A DNA stretch of 64,000 nt from Chaenocephalus aceratus (taxonomy: Eukaryota > Chordata > Actinopteri > Perciformes > Channichthyidae), in contig CM043790.1 of NCBI GenBank assembly GCA_023974075.1, positions 4,565,127-4,629,126 on the forward strand. The letters are read 5' to 3'. The notes under the pieces are model-generated. The model did no database searches. It saw only the letters and a program-made list of their open reading frames with translations, and was not told where the DNA came from. Below are positions 54,823-64,000 of this stretch, piece after piece. A program made the translations under genes and the position numbers. Within the stretch, counting starts at the first letter, position 1; each line of letters starts with the position of its first letter.

Positions 54823-56077
54823 GGGAATATCAAGTAGCAGATTTCCCAGTTGTATTACTTAAAGTCCTGCTCTGCACTGAGAACAAAGCAGAGGACGTTG
54901 TAAAGCGACAAAGGAACTTTGCCCTTAAGTACCCAACCCCCATGTGTGACTTGATGCTTCAATGATCTTAAAGACATTCTTACTGATTATAAGATACATT
55001 TCAGGAAGTGTATCAGACACATTTCAACCTGAGGAATAACGAGTCATGACAGAATAGTAAAAGGTGCCACTTACAGTAAAGCTCTGTGGAGACATGCCAA
55101 ACTAAGCATGGCATTTAAATCAGTGCCATCAGTCGCTGTCTTTCCACCTCCAGACATTTCTCTAAAATCCTGACACACACTTTGTCTGCCATGATTCTAT
55201 TGTATATTTCAGAAGAACAACTGTTGTACGTTTTTCTTATGTTTTATTGTAAATGGTACATTTAAAATGTATTTATATATCACCCTTCCACTGAAGGCTA
55301 TTATTCACTGAATATGAAAAGCAGTTTGGCACAAAGAATCTAGGCTTAAAGTAATGAAATGAAACATAATGGACACACACTCACAACTTAGACTTTGTCT
55401 TAAGAAGCAATTCAGGGTTGAGTATCTTCAAGGACAAAACCAGGCTGGAGGAGGCAGGGATGTAAAGCCTATCTTCTGAGCCACAGCCGCCTGTGTACTG
55501 ACTGAAAAAAAATTAAGACCCCGCCCCTCCTACACTGCTGTGAAGTGTGTCTGGTGTTTCTTCAGTGTGTCTCATGAGAACTCAGATAAGACTTCTAGCT
55601 GGTACCACTGGTTGTACAGTATCAGGCCACTTTAGTAAGCGGTAGAAGTTTGGGTGGGTGTGGTACATTATTGTTTTCTAATATATATTTATAATATGAC
55701 TTCTGTTTTCATGAGAAAGAGATTTCCGTTTTTAAATTAAAAAGTGATACAGCATTACTTAGAATGAACAGCAGCAGGATCATCTTAATACAAAATTCCA
55801 GGAAAGACAGACAACTTCTAAGTTTAACTATTTATTATAAGAGAGCAACATATATATATTCACTTGGCCAAGGACTCCGTCACGTCATAGAAATCACAGG
55901 CAGCAAAGCTGTAATCTGTAACCACTATTTCCAGAAAGAGCCCATAACCTCGTGCGACAATACATTTTATTACACAGGGCGTTGCCTGTACATTTATGAT
56001 TGGGTCAAGACTAGGTGAAGAGATACCGTGGGTAGGTGCACAGACTTTGAAAAAGTCTCTTGGCAACACGATCCTCC
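54823..56077. other. intergenic, nothing identified
   Basis: No recognised coding motif. An 84-codon frame at 55764-56018 has no family resemblance. Confidence 0.35.
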
Positions 56078-56082
56078 CAATC

Positions 56083-56522
56083 TGTTATGAACCGAGATAA
56101 AGGACGCAGGACCCAAAAGCAGGATTCGGAGACAGATGTCCAAAAATAGAATGTTCTTTACTCACAAACTAAATCATACTTTCACAAAAAATAGAAAGTA
56201 GATAAAAAGCCAAAACAAAGTTGTACAGCAACACAAAAACTCACTTGACAAAAGGTCTAAATCTCAAGGTAGGTATCAGGAGTCAAAAGGCCTGGGTGCT
56301 CACAACATGAAACATAACAAACTGACAAAGGAACAAAGAAACACCAGGGCTATATATATAGGTGAGGGGGATGGGCACAGGTGAAAACAATCAGGGCAGG
56401 GCCAAGCAATCTCACGGGCGGGAAACACACAAAGGCAGGAACTGTGGGATCTGAAATGACAGGAAAGATTACTTTCAAAATAAAAACATAACTAAACCTA
56501 ACATATCTGTCGAGTCACAACA
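56083..56522 (-). repeat. 3' LTR of Gypsy element
   Basis: 440 bp, TGTTATGAACC...GTCACAACA on the plus strand. On the minus strand it is preceded by GACGTCCCTAGAGGGGGGGG (polypurine tract). Confidence 0.92.
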
Positions 56523-56779
56523 TTACCCCCCCCTCTAGGGACGTCTCCTGACGGCCCAGGCAGATTAGGATGTTGCCTGTCGAAATCCCTGATCAACTCC
56601 TGATCCACAACGTAGCGAGACCCGATCCACATCCTATTCTCTGCTCCATAGCCTTTCCAGTCAACGAGGAACTGCCTGCCACGTCCCCTTCTCCGGACTG
56701 CCAGCAGTTTCTTGACTGTATAAACAAGGCCACCATCAACCATTCTGGGGGGTGGCGGAGGTTTAGTTGCGGGCACCAA
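56498..56779 (-). pseudogene. Gypsy Pol C-terminus: chromodomain
   Basis: Reads YTVKKLLAVRRRGRGRQFLV then DWKGYG and the WIGSRYV...LIRDFDRQHP end. In chromoviruses this domain follows integrase and directs insertion to marked chromatin. It is in a different frame from the integrase; at least two indels lie between about 56880 and 56770. The AENRMWIGSR segment departs from the family's usual PEE-x-W-VPA-R, so the aromatic cage may be altered. Confidence 0.8.
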
Positions 56780-58043
56780 ACTGCTTTCCTTGACAGGCTT
56801 GATCTTCCCAACGTGGAATGTAGGGTGGACCCGCAGGGATCGGGGAGTCGCAGGCGCACAGACACAGGTTCACGATCTTCGTTATTGGAAAGGGACCAAC
56901 AAACCTGGGGGCTAATTTTCTTGAAGCGACATGGAGGGGTAGATCTTTCGTGGACAACCACACCTTCTGCCCAGGCTGGTACACTGGAGCTGGCCGGCGG
57001 TGTCTGTCAGCCCCCCTTTTCATTGAAGAAGAACTCCTTAGAAGGGTTCGACGGACAGCCGCCCAGATGCGATGGCAACGTCTGACCAGGGCATGTGCAG
57101 ACGGGACCAAGACCTCCTTTTCAGTCTCAGCAAACACGGGTGGTTGGTAGCCAAAGACGCACTGGAAGGGAGTCATACCAGTGGCAGAGGTAGGAAGAGA
57201 ATTGTGGGCGTATTCCACCCAGGTTAGATGCTTGCTCCACGATGAGGGATTCTGAGCCACCAAGCACCTCAGACATGTCTCCAACACTTGATTTAATCTC
57301 TCTGTTTGTCCGTTGGACTGGGGGTGATACCCAGAGGAGAGGCTAGCGGTGGCTCCAATGAGACTGCAGAACTCCTTCCAGAACTTGGAAACAAACTGTG
57401 GGTCCCGGTCTGACACAATATCCCTGGGAAATCCATGTATCCGGAACACATTGACCATCATAATTTCCGCCGTTTCCTTGGCCGAGGGTAGCTTGGTCAA
57501 TGGAATAAAATGAGTCATTTTCGAAAAACGATCTACCACTGTTAGTACAGTGGTATTGCCTTGAGACACCGGGAGTCCAGTAACAAAGTCCATGGATATG
57601 TCAGACCAGGGCCGTTGGGGAATGGGCAACGGCTGCAGCAACCCAGCCCGAGGCATGGAAGAGGTTTTGCTGCGAGCACAAACAGGACAGGCATTCACAT
57701 ATTCACCAACATCTTTAGCCATGGACGGCCACCAGAAACGCTGCTTAAGTGCGAACATAGTTCCTCTAATCCCAGGATGACAAGTGAGCAAGGACGTGTG
57801 AGCCCAGTGAATGATCTTGGAGCGTAAGGGCACTGTAACAAACAGCCTATTAGGCGGACACTCACTAGGTGCTGGACTCTCAACATTTGCTTGCTGCACC
57901 TCTTTTTCTATCTGCCAAGTTACCGCTCCTACCACACGGTTCAGTGGTAGGATGGGTTCTGGTTCCTTGGCAGCAGGCTCAGGGTCAAACAGACGGGACA
58001 AGGCATCTGGCTTGGTGTTCTGGGAGCCAGGTCTAAATGACAA
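56763..58043 (-). pseudogene. Gypsy integrase
   Basis: Zinc-binding HHCC region ([16 protein letters not shown] and CPVCARSK), then the catalytic core: MDFVTGLP (first Asp), [14 protein letters not shown] (second Asp) and [12 protein letters not shown] (Glu). The GPY-like module ([10 protein letters not shown]) follows before the frame is lost near 56880. All catalytic residues are present. The N-terminal side joins RNase H after a one-base loss near 58118. Confidence 0.9.
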
Positions 58044-58093
58044 GATAAAATCAAAACGACTGAAAAAAAGTGTCCATCTAGCCTGGCGTGAAT

Positions 58094-59008
58094 TCAGTCT
58101 CTTAGCTTTTTCATGTATTCGAGGTTCTTATGGTCTGTCCATACCAGGAACGGCTGAGCGGCCCCCTCTAGCCAATGTCTCCACTCCTCCAAGGCTTGTT
58201 TCACTGCCAGTAGTTCACAATTGCCCACGTCGTAGTTCCTTTCCGCTGAGGACAACTTACAGGAGAGAAAAGCGCAGGGATGGAGCTTATTATCCTTTGC
58301 AGCCAGCTGAGAGAGAACTGCCCCCACACCGAGGTTAGAGGCATCCACCTCTACCACGAACTGTCGAAGTGGATCTGGGATGGTGAGGATGGGAGCAGAG
58401 GTGAACATCTCCTTTAGAGCTTGAAAATCGTTAGCAGCTTTGGAGTTCCATTCAAACGGGACATGAGGAGAGGTAAGTACATGTAGCGGGAAAGCAATAG
58501 AACTGACATTTCTGATGAAACGTCTATAAAAATGTGCAAACCCCAGAAACTGCTGTAGTTTTTTCCTGTTGACAGGAACTGGCCACTCGGCCACGGCACT
58601 GACCTTGGCAGGGTCCATCTTTAGTTGACCGGGGGCAATGATGAAACCCAGGAACGATGTGGTTTGGACATGGAACTCGCACTTCTCTGCTTTAACATAA
58701 AGTTGGTTCTGTAGCAGGCGGTCGAGGACTTGACGGACATGCTGCTGGTGGGTTATGTTGTCAGGAGAAAAAATCAAAATGTCATCAAGATATACAAACA
58801 CAAACTTATTCAGGAATTCCCCCAACACCTCATTTATGAGGGCCTGAAATACTGCCGGTGCGTTTGTCAAGCCAAAAGGCATCACTAGGTACTCATAGTG
58901 TCCACTAGGTGTGTTAAATCCAGTCTTCCATTCGTCCCCCTCCCTGATTCTCACCAAATGATAAGCATTCCTTAAATCCAGTTTGGTGAAAATGTTGGCA
59001 TCTTGCAA
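58094..59008 (-). pseudogene. Gypsy reverse transcriptase and RNase H
   Basis: RT motifs [28 protein letters not shown] and the catalytic [10 protein letters not shown]; connection [12 protein letters not shown]; RNase H with [36 protein letters not shown] and [13 protein letters not shown]. The start lies a few residues after a frame break near 59115, and the frame ends by a break near 58118. Both are single missing bases in A runs of the coding strand. The active-site residues are intact. Confidence 0.92.
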
Positions 59009-59082
59009 AAGTTCAAAGGCGGAGAAGATGAGTGGGAGAGGGTACCTGTTTTTGATGGTGATTGCGTTCAGAGGGCTGTAGT

Positions 59083-59946
59083 CTATACAGGGCCGGAGTG
59101 ATCCATCTTTTTGTCTACGAAAAAGAAGCCTGCTCCCGCCGGTGACGAGGAAGGGCGAATGAGTCCGGCCTGCAAGGAGGTCTCAATATAATTGTTCATG
59201 GCCTCCCTTTCGGGACCGGAAAGAGAGTAGAGGCGACCCTTGGGAATTGGGGAGCCAGGTACCAAGTTTATTGCACAGTCATTAGGCCTATGTGGTGGCA
59301 GGGCAGTGGCTCGGGCTTTACTAAAAACCTCCTTTAGGTCCCAATAGCAACTGGGCACCTTGGACTTGTCAGGGAAATCTTGCTCCTGTACTTGGATAGC
59401 CTCAGTCATTTCTGTACATGCAATCCCTCTAGCATGGGGAGTGTTGTCACCAGTCTTATTGTCTCTCAAACAGAAATGCTTGCAGTCCTCTCCCCATCCC
59501 TTAACTCTCCCAGATCTCCAGTCTATGTGTGGGTTGTGCTTGACTAACCATGGGTAACCAAGAATAAGTGGATGCTGAGCAGAGTCAAATAAATGGAAAG
59601 TCATGTGTTCAGTATGTGTTGCATTTACGGTTACTTCAATGGGCATAGTACAGTGGGTAACGGTAAACAATAACCGACCATCCAGAGCAGAGGCCTTTAA
59701 CGGTTGCGTCAAAGGAATTACCCCACAGTTCCACTTCTTGGCCAACCCCCAATCCATTAAACTTTCATCCGCACCAGAGTCTATGAGAACCCCCTGAGTT
59801 AAAACATGTCTGTCTATTTTTACTTGTACCTGTGTCAAGGTACGAGGAGGGAATCCAGATGACAGTCGGCTCACCAGGGTCCTCCTGTCCCTGATGAGCC
59901 CGATCTTTTGCTGTACATGAAGCCAGGAGGTGCCCCTGCTCCCCAC
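59083..59946 (-). pseudogene. Gypsy protease and N-terminal RT
   Basis: Retropepsin with VLIDSGADESLMDWGLAKKW and LILGYPWL, then the RT entry KEVFSKARATALPPHRPNDC, FFFVDKK. It overlaps gag in another frame (59765-59946). The switch lies near 59895 and could be programmed or a one-base gain. Confidence 0.85.
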
Positions 59947-60936
59947 AGTAAAAACACCTGCCCTCCTGAATGCGCCGAAGACGTTCCTCCGGAGTCAATT
60001 TAGCCCGACCCAACTGCATGGGCTCCTCTGAGACACTAGGGAGCACTCTTCTCTCAGGAGGAGTATCGGTAGGAGGTCTCCAGGCGGGACGATGGCTTGG
60101 TGTGTCCCCTTGGTGTCGAGGCAGACGTGCCACACTCTTGAACCTTTCTTTTTGTCTTTCGGCCAGTCTATTGTCTATTCGAACTGCCAGTGCAATGACA
60201 GAATCCAAGTCTTCTGGAAGGTCCAAAGGTATTAACTGGTCTTTAATGGAATCCGAAAGACCAGACGAAAAGGCGTCGAGCAGTGCTGCAGAATTCCAGC
60301 CACTATCTGCTGCAAGGGTCCTGAACTCAATGGCATAGTCCGATACTCTGCGCTGACTCTGCTTAATCTGCATCAGTGCTCTGGCTGCCTCCATTCCAGG
60401 AGCCGTGCGATTAAACACCTTGGTGAGAGTGTCTGTAAATACATCCAGAGAATTACAGGTAGATGAATCTCTCGCCCATTCGGACGTAGCCCAGGCCGCT
60501 GCTCTCCCCGTTAAGTGGCTCACCATGAAGGCCACTTTGGAGTGATCAGTGGGGAATGCAGCAGGGTTATATTTATAATGGAGATCACAATGAACAATGA
60601 AAGGGCGGCAGTCACCGGAATCTCCGGAGAATCGCTCTGGAGATGCCAGACGAGGCGGTGGAGCATGGAGTGGCACATGGTCAGCTGGAACAATAGGTGT
60701 GTGAGCAACAGCAGGGTGCTGAGGGGATGAACCAGCTTCCAGGTGAGCGAGGACACGGTGCAGCTGTTCGGCAAGGTGATTCACCTGAGTATTGACTGAG
60801 GCTTGAAGTTTTCCTGACGGCCGGTCAGTTCCCTCACCCCCAGGTTGATGGCGCCCAGCTGCTCCTCATGCTGGTGTAGTCTTGATCCTTGAGCTCGCAG
60901 AGCTATCTTCACTGTCTCTGAATCCGCTGGGTCCAT
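59765..60936 (-). pseudogene. Gypsy Gag
   Basis: ATG at 60936, 18 nt after the 5' LTR, opens MDPADSETVKIALRAQG. A one-base loss in an A run near 60814 changes frame. The main frame continues with LASPERFSGDSGDCRPFI, WATSEWARDSSTCNSLDVF and RVSDYAIEFRTLA (capsid region), and a CCHC knuckle CFYCGEQGHLLASC. The MDPAD start is shared with the proline-rich LTR element. Confidence 0.87.
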
Positions 60937-60954
60937 ATTTTGGTCAGTTCGTAC

Positions 60955-61392
60955 TGTTATGAACCGAGATACAGGACGCAGGACCCAAAAGCAGGATTCG
61001 GAGACAGATGTCCAAAAATAGAATGTTCTTTAATCACAAACTAAATCATACTTTCACAAAAAATAGAAAGTAGATAAAAAGCCAAAACAAAGTTGTACAG
61101 CAACACAAAAACTCACTTGGCAAAAGGTCTAAATCCCAAGGTAGGTATCAGGAGTCAAAAGGCCTGGGTGCTCACAACATGAAACATAACGAACTGACAA
61201 AGGAACAAAGAAACACCAGGGCTATATATAGGTGAGGGGGATGGGCACAGGTGAAAACAATCAGGGCAGGGCCAAGCAATCTCACGGGCGGGAAACACAC
61301 AAAGGCAGGAACTGTGGGATCTGAAATGACAGGAAAGATTACTTTCAAAATAAAAACATAACTAAACCTAACATATCTGTCGAGTCACAACA
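60955..61392 (-). repeat. 5' LTR of Gypsy element
   Basis: 438 bp; TATATATA-like run near 61224, a promoter candidate on the minus strand. Differs from its partner by five bases and a 2-bp TA indel. Confidence 0.92.
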
Positions 61393-61768
61393 ATCAGCAT
61401 TCGGCCGGCCTGTGGTAGTCCCTCCCTACTCTGTCGCCATCATACGTGATTTGTTTTCGCTAACGTTTCTACAGAAAAAGTGGAATCTTCATAAGGCTGC
61501 TTCCTAGCAATGTGTGGGAGCGGAGCTCACCCAAAGCTCAAGGTCGGAGTGATGTCCTGTTTATGTATAACTCTTTGTATTCTTCCAGTGTCTGCACCTG
61601 TCTGCTACTCTGAATTGCAGGCTAAAGACGTCTATTTATTCCGAAGTCACAGTCACATAAATGAGCACAATACGCTTATAATGTAATAATAAGAATCAGT
61701 CTTTCTAATGTTATATACAAATAGACTCCACAGGTGCTAATATTTATCTCTGCTCCTCTGGCTTTATC
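61393..61768. other. intergenic, nothing identified
   Basis: No recognised coding motif or repeat. Confidence 0.4.
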
Positions 61769-61776
61769 CTCTAAAC

Positions 61777-62112
61777 CAGGGGTGTCAAACTCAAGGCCCG
61801 GGGGTCAAATCCGGCCTAATCCGGCCGCAAGAGCTTGCAAACAATATAATATACAATACAATTGTGTGTAATTGTTGAATATTTACTTTCAATTCTTTGC
61901 CCTAGACTTCTGCTTTCAGACGTAGTTATTTAGGAAGATGTTAACAAAACTGATAATCCAATGCAGGGCCAACAATGTAATATAATACATTATTTAATAT
62001 ATATTATATATTTACATATGTATATTTATATATAATTAAAATTACAACCGGCCCTTTAAGTGTAACCATAATGCTGATGTGGCCCGGGATGAAATTGAGT
62101 TTGACACCCCTG
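61777..62112. mobile_element. short hAT MITE (CAGGGGTGTCAAACTC ends)
   Basis: 336 bp. Ends CAGGGGTGTCAAACTCAAGG and GAGTTTGACACCCCTG. Flanks CTCTAAAC and CTCTAATG match at 6 of 8, a decayed 8-bp duplication. This terminus is typical of Charlie/Tip100-type hAT MITEs in vertebrates. Confidence 0.9.
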
Positions 62113-62161
62113 CTCTAATGCCCCTTTCACACCAGTGCTTTTCCAGCTCCGGCTCGGAACG

Positions 62162-63452
62162 ATGGAAAACCTCAAACTGAATAAGCAGCAGTGGTCCACT
62201 GAAGAGACCAGCTACCTCGTGGCAATCTGGTCTTCCGAAGAGGTACAGAGGAAGCTGGATGGGAGCACGCGGTCCAAAGCTATTCTGCAACAATTGCAGC
62301 GAGAGATGGCAACCGCTGGTTATAGACTGTAGCATTATACAGATTTGCAACAAATTGAAAAAAATAAAGAAGTATTATCGGGACTAAAAGAAAGAGCTCG
62401 GACGGAGTGGCAGCGGTCGTCCGAAAACAAGTCCACATTTTGACTTGCTAGACTCGGTCCTCGGAGACAGACCGACGAGTGGTTTGGGATCCACGGTGAA
62501 TTTGCTTTCTCTCTCGTCAATTGGGTTGGAGGACGAGTCATTTAATGCTGGTGAGTTATGCATTACTGATTTGTGTTATTTGTGCCTTTTTGTTTTACAA
62601 CATAAACTAAACCATGTAGCTATCGACAGACCTGGCAATAATAGCTAAAGTTGACCTACTACAGCTACCGGGTGGGCACCCATGCGCTAGCATGCTAATG
62701 CTAACAATAATAAACAAAGGTATCCCCATGGCATAGACTGCGAACGCCTCCAATGTATGTTCTTTCTTCCCACTAACGATGTATGGTTTGTTGAAGGGCT
62801 ACTTTTGTTCATTGTGTTTATATTGTGTTTACAGACATATCTCGTTTGGAGTGTACTGTGTCGGAACCACCACTACCGTCGGCGTGTAGCTTGCCCGTGC
62901 ACATGCTTGGGTCTCCTCTTGCCACAAGCAGCTCTTCCCAGGAATCTCTGGTGACCCTAACCCAGCCAGTGGGCCGAAACAAACAGGGTAAGGTTTACAG
63001 TGGTCATAATGGTAATACTGTTCCCTGTTGCCATTTATCATGGCATTGTCATTGTAGTAGTTGTTCAAGTTATGCAACTGCAGCCATAATAACAATAAAA
63101 CTTTTCATTACACAGTATATAATACACCTCATAGAATCCCATGAATACGGTGTTGACTTCATTATTATTGTTCCCTTTGTAGTTAAAAGGAAGCGGGATT
63201 CGTCATCTGGCCTTGTCTTGTTAATGGAGAAGAGTGGACGAAGAGCTACTGGAGCAGACCCGGGCGATGTTTCAGGAGGTGCAGGAGACCAATGCTGAGT
63301 TCCTACGGGTTTTCAACATAACTGCTTTAACAGAGCAGAGCAGAATCGAGCAGAACGGGATCAACAGAATCGCGAAGGACGAGCAGGACAGCCAAATGCT
63401 TAGCTTGTTAGACAGAATGGTAAAGGTGATGGAGACCAACAGCAAACAATGA
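62162..63452 (+). pseudogene. Myb/SANT-like DNA-binding protein, three exons, damaged
   Basis: Exon 1 (62162-62550) starts MENLKLNKQQWSTEETSYLV, a Myb/SANT-like helix triplet (AIWSSEEVQRKLDGSTRSKA, NKLKKIKKYYRD). It is followed by GRSGSGRPKTSPHFDLLDSV. Donor GTGAGT. Exon 2 (62835-62987) is Ser/Pro-rich, with TTTACAG and GTAAGG borders. Exon 3 (63183-63452) has a basic patch (KRKRDSS) and a coiled coil (EELLEQTRAMFQEVQETNAE) to TGA. Damage: frame loss near 62332, an in-frame TAA near 62390, a shift near 63235. Such proteins accompany Harbinger transposases as the second, DNA-binding gene. No Harbinger transposase is present here, and a host MSANTD-type gene is the alternative. Confidence 0.65.
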
Positions 63453-63470
63453 CCTTATTTTATAGTTATA

Positions 63471-63705
63471 GTATATACAGTATGTTCTCCACACTTTTTT
63501 GTGAATACTTTGTGTACATTCTTTTTTAAATACACTTGCTTATGGTATATACAGTATGTTCTCCACACTTTTTTGTGAATACTTTGTATACATTATTTTT
63601 TAAATTCACTTTATTTATATTATATACAGTATGTTCTCCACACTTTTTTGTGAATACTTTGTATACATTCTTTTTTAAATTAACTTTATTTATATATATA
63701 CAGTA
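63471..63705 (+). repeat. about 75-bp tandem repeat, 3 units
   Basis: Units share ATACAGTATGTTCTCCACAC and TTTTTTGTGAATACTTTGT. AT-rich; open on both strands by chance. Confidence 0.93.
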
Positions 63706-63798
63706 CGAATATTGTCCATACTTTGTATGTAAATAAACACAAGTCAAAAGTCATGTCTTATTACATTTTATTTTTTCAGTGATCCACTGCAAACTAGC

Positions 63799-64000
63799 AA
63801 CCCCGGGTCTCACGGCATTTCGTGTTCACCAACACGATTTTTAATCTATTGATTCGTGTTCACCAATACGATTTGCCCCTTTTTTTCGTGTTGCACAGCA
63901 CGACTTTAAAAGCAATGTATTTCTACTTGTAATGTGTTTTCGTGCCTGCAGGCTGCAGCACGTCTTTTTCTCCGGTCGGGTGTGGAAGACCGGAAGCTGT
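63799..64000 (+). mobile_element. second long-TIR element, left end only
   Basis: AACCCCGGGTCTCACGGCAT then the same hairpin row as 46331-46540, including TCGTGTTCACCAACACGA. Similarity continues to the window end, so the element extends beyond it. Confidence 0.87.

Larger units (their letters stand above)
56083..61392 (-). mobile_element. chromodomain Gypsy (Ty3-type) retrotransposon, near complete
   Basis: 5.3 kb on the minus strand with two LTRs of 440 and 438 bp that differ by five substitutions and one 2-bp indel. CAATC abuts the left LTR (56078-56082) and overlaps the end of the right one (61391-61395), a probable 5-bp target duplication. Order: 5' LTR, gag, protease, RT, RNase H, integrase, chromodomain, polypurine tract, 3' LTR. 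All domains are present. The frame breaks are few and mostly in A runs. This is the most complete autonomous-type element in the window. Confidence 0.93.

Noticed and set aside
58118..59120. programmed ribosomal frameshifting at AAA-AAG in Gypsy pol
   Set aside because: Shifts inside RT and before integrase are not positions where Ty3/Gypsy elements use frameshifting. One-base loss in a homopolymer is simpler; kept only as an alternative in the findings.

Overview
The window looks like a chromosomal segment of a ray-finned fish. It carries LINE2-clade elements with the UnaL2-type 3' hairpin and (TGTAA)n tail, Tc1, hAT, piggyBac, DIRS, BEL/Pao and chromodomain Gypsy elements, long CA and AT microsatellites, and no bacterial-style gene packing. 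No complete host gene could be supported. Nearly every open frame with recognisable homology belongs to a transposable element, and most are broken. Family names come from motifs read by eye; no database was searched.

Layout, left to right. 0-8 kb: a PIF/Harbinger-like MITE (646-1198), a decayed ZMYM/TTF-type hAT transposase on the minus strand (3205-4830), and AT-rich sequence with weak exon-like remnants. 8-16 kb: two LINE2 copies on opposite strands. The second has lost its reverse transcriptase by an in-frame deletion. 17-26 kb: a BEL/Pao gag remnant split by a non-autonomous hAT (8-bp target duplication), then a LINE split by a young LTR retrotransposon (20894-24851). That LTR element encodes no polymerase, only a proline-rich ORF built from three minisatellite blocks. 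26-32 kb: hAT 5' end, DIRS-like element, internally deleted piggyBac with a repeat-filled intron, a third LINE2 copy, and a second MITE carrying a perfect 66-bp palindrome. 32-41 kb: micro- and minisatellites, a Charlie-type hAT transposase (one frame, three in-frame stops), and a 5'-truncated relative of the proline-rich LTR element.

43-49 kb: a roughly 0.6-kb MITE expanded to 6.1 kb by nested insertions: a solo LTR, an LTR-like repeat holding a Tc1 element, and a 3.0-kb element with about 530-bp terminal inverted repeats. A second copy of the 3.0-kb element starts at 63799 and leaves the window. 50-56 kb: mostly unassigned, with tandem and dispersed repeats. 56-61.4 kb: a nearly complete chromodomain Gypsy element on the minus strand. 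61.8-64 kb: a short hAT MITE, a three-exon Myb/SANT-like transposon gene with damage, a tandem repeat, and the start of the second long-TIR copy.

The most interesting reading is a partnership. The proline-rich LTR elements share with the Gypsy element a gag start (MDPAD), the sequence around the polypurine tract, and an LTR-end motif. They look like polymerase-less passengers of a Gypsy lineage that carry expandable minisatellite coding sequence. The second candidate system is the long-TIR element, whose ends are rows of short hairpins (TCGTG...CACGA).
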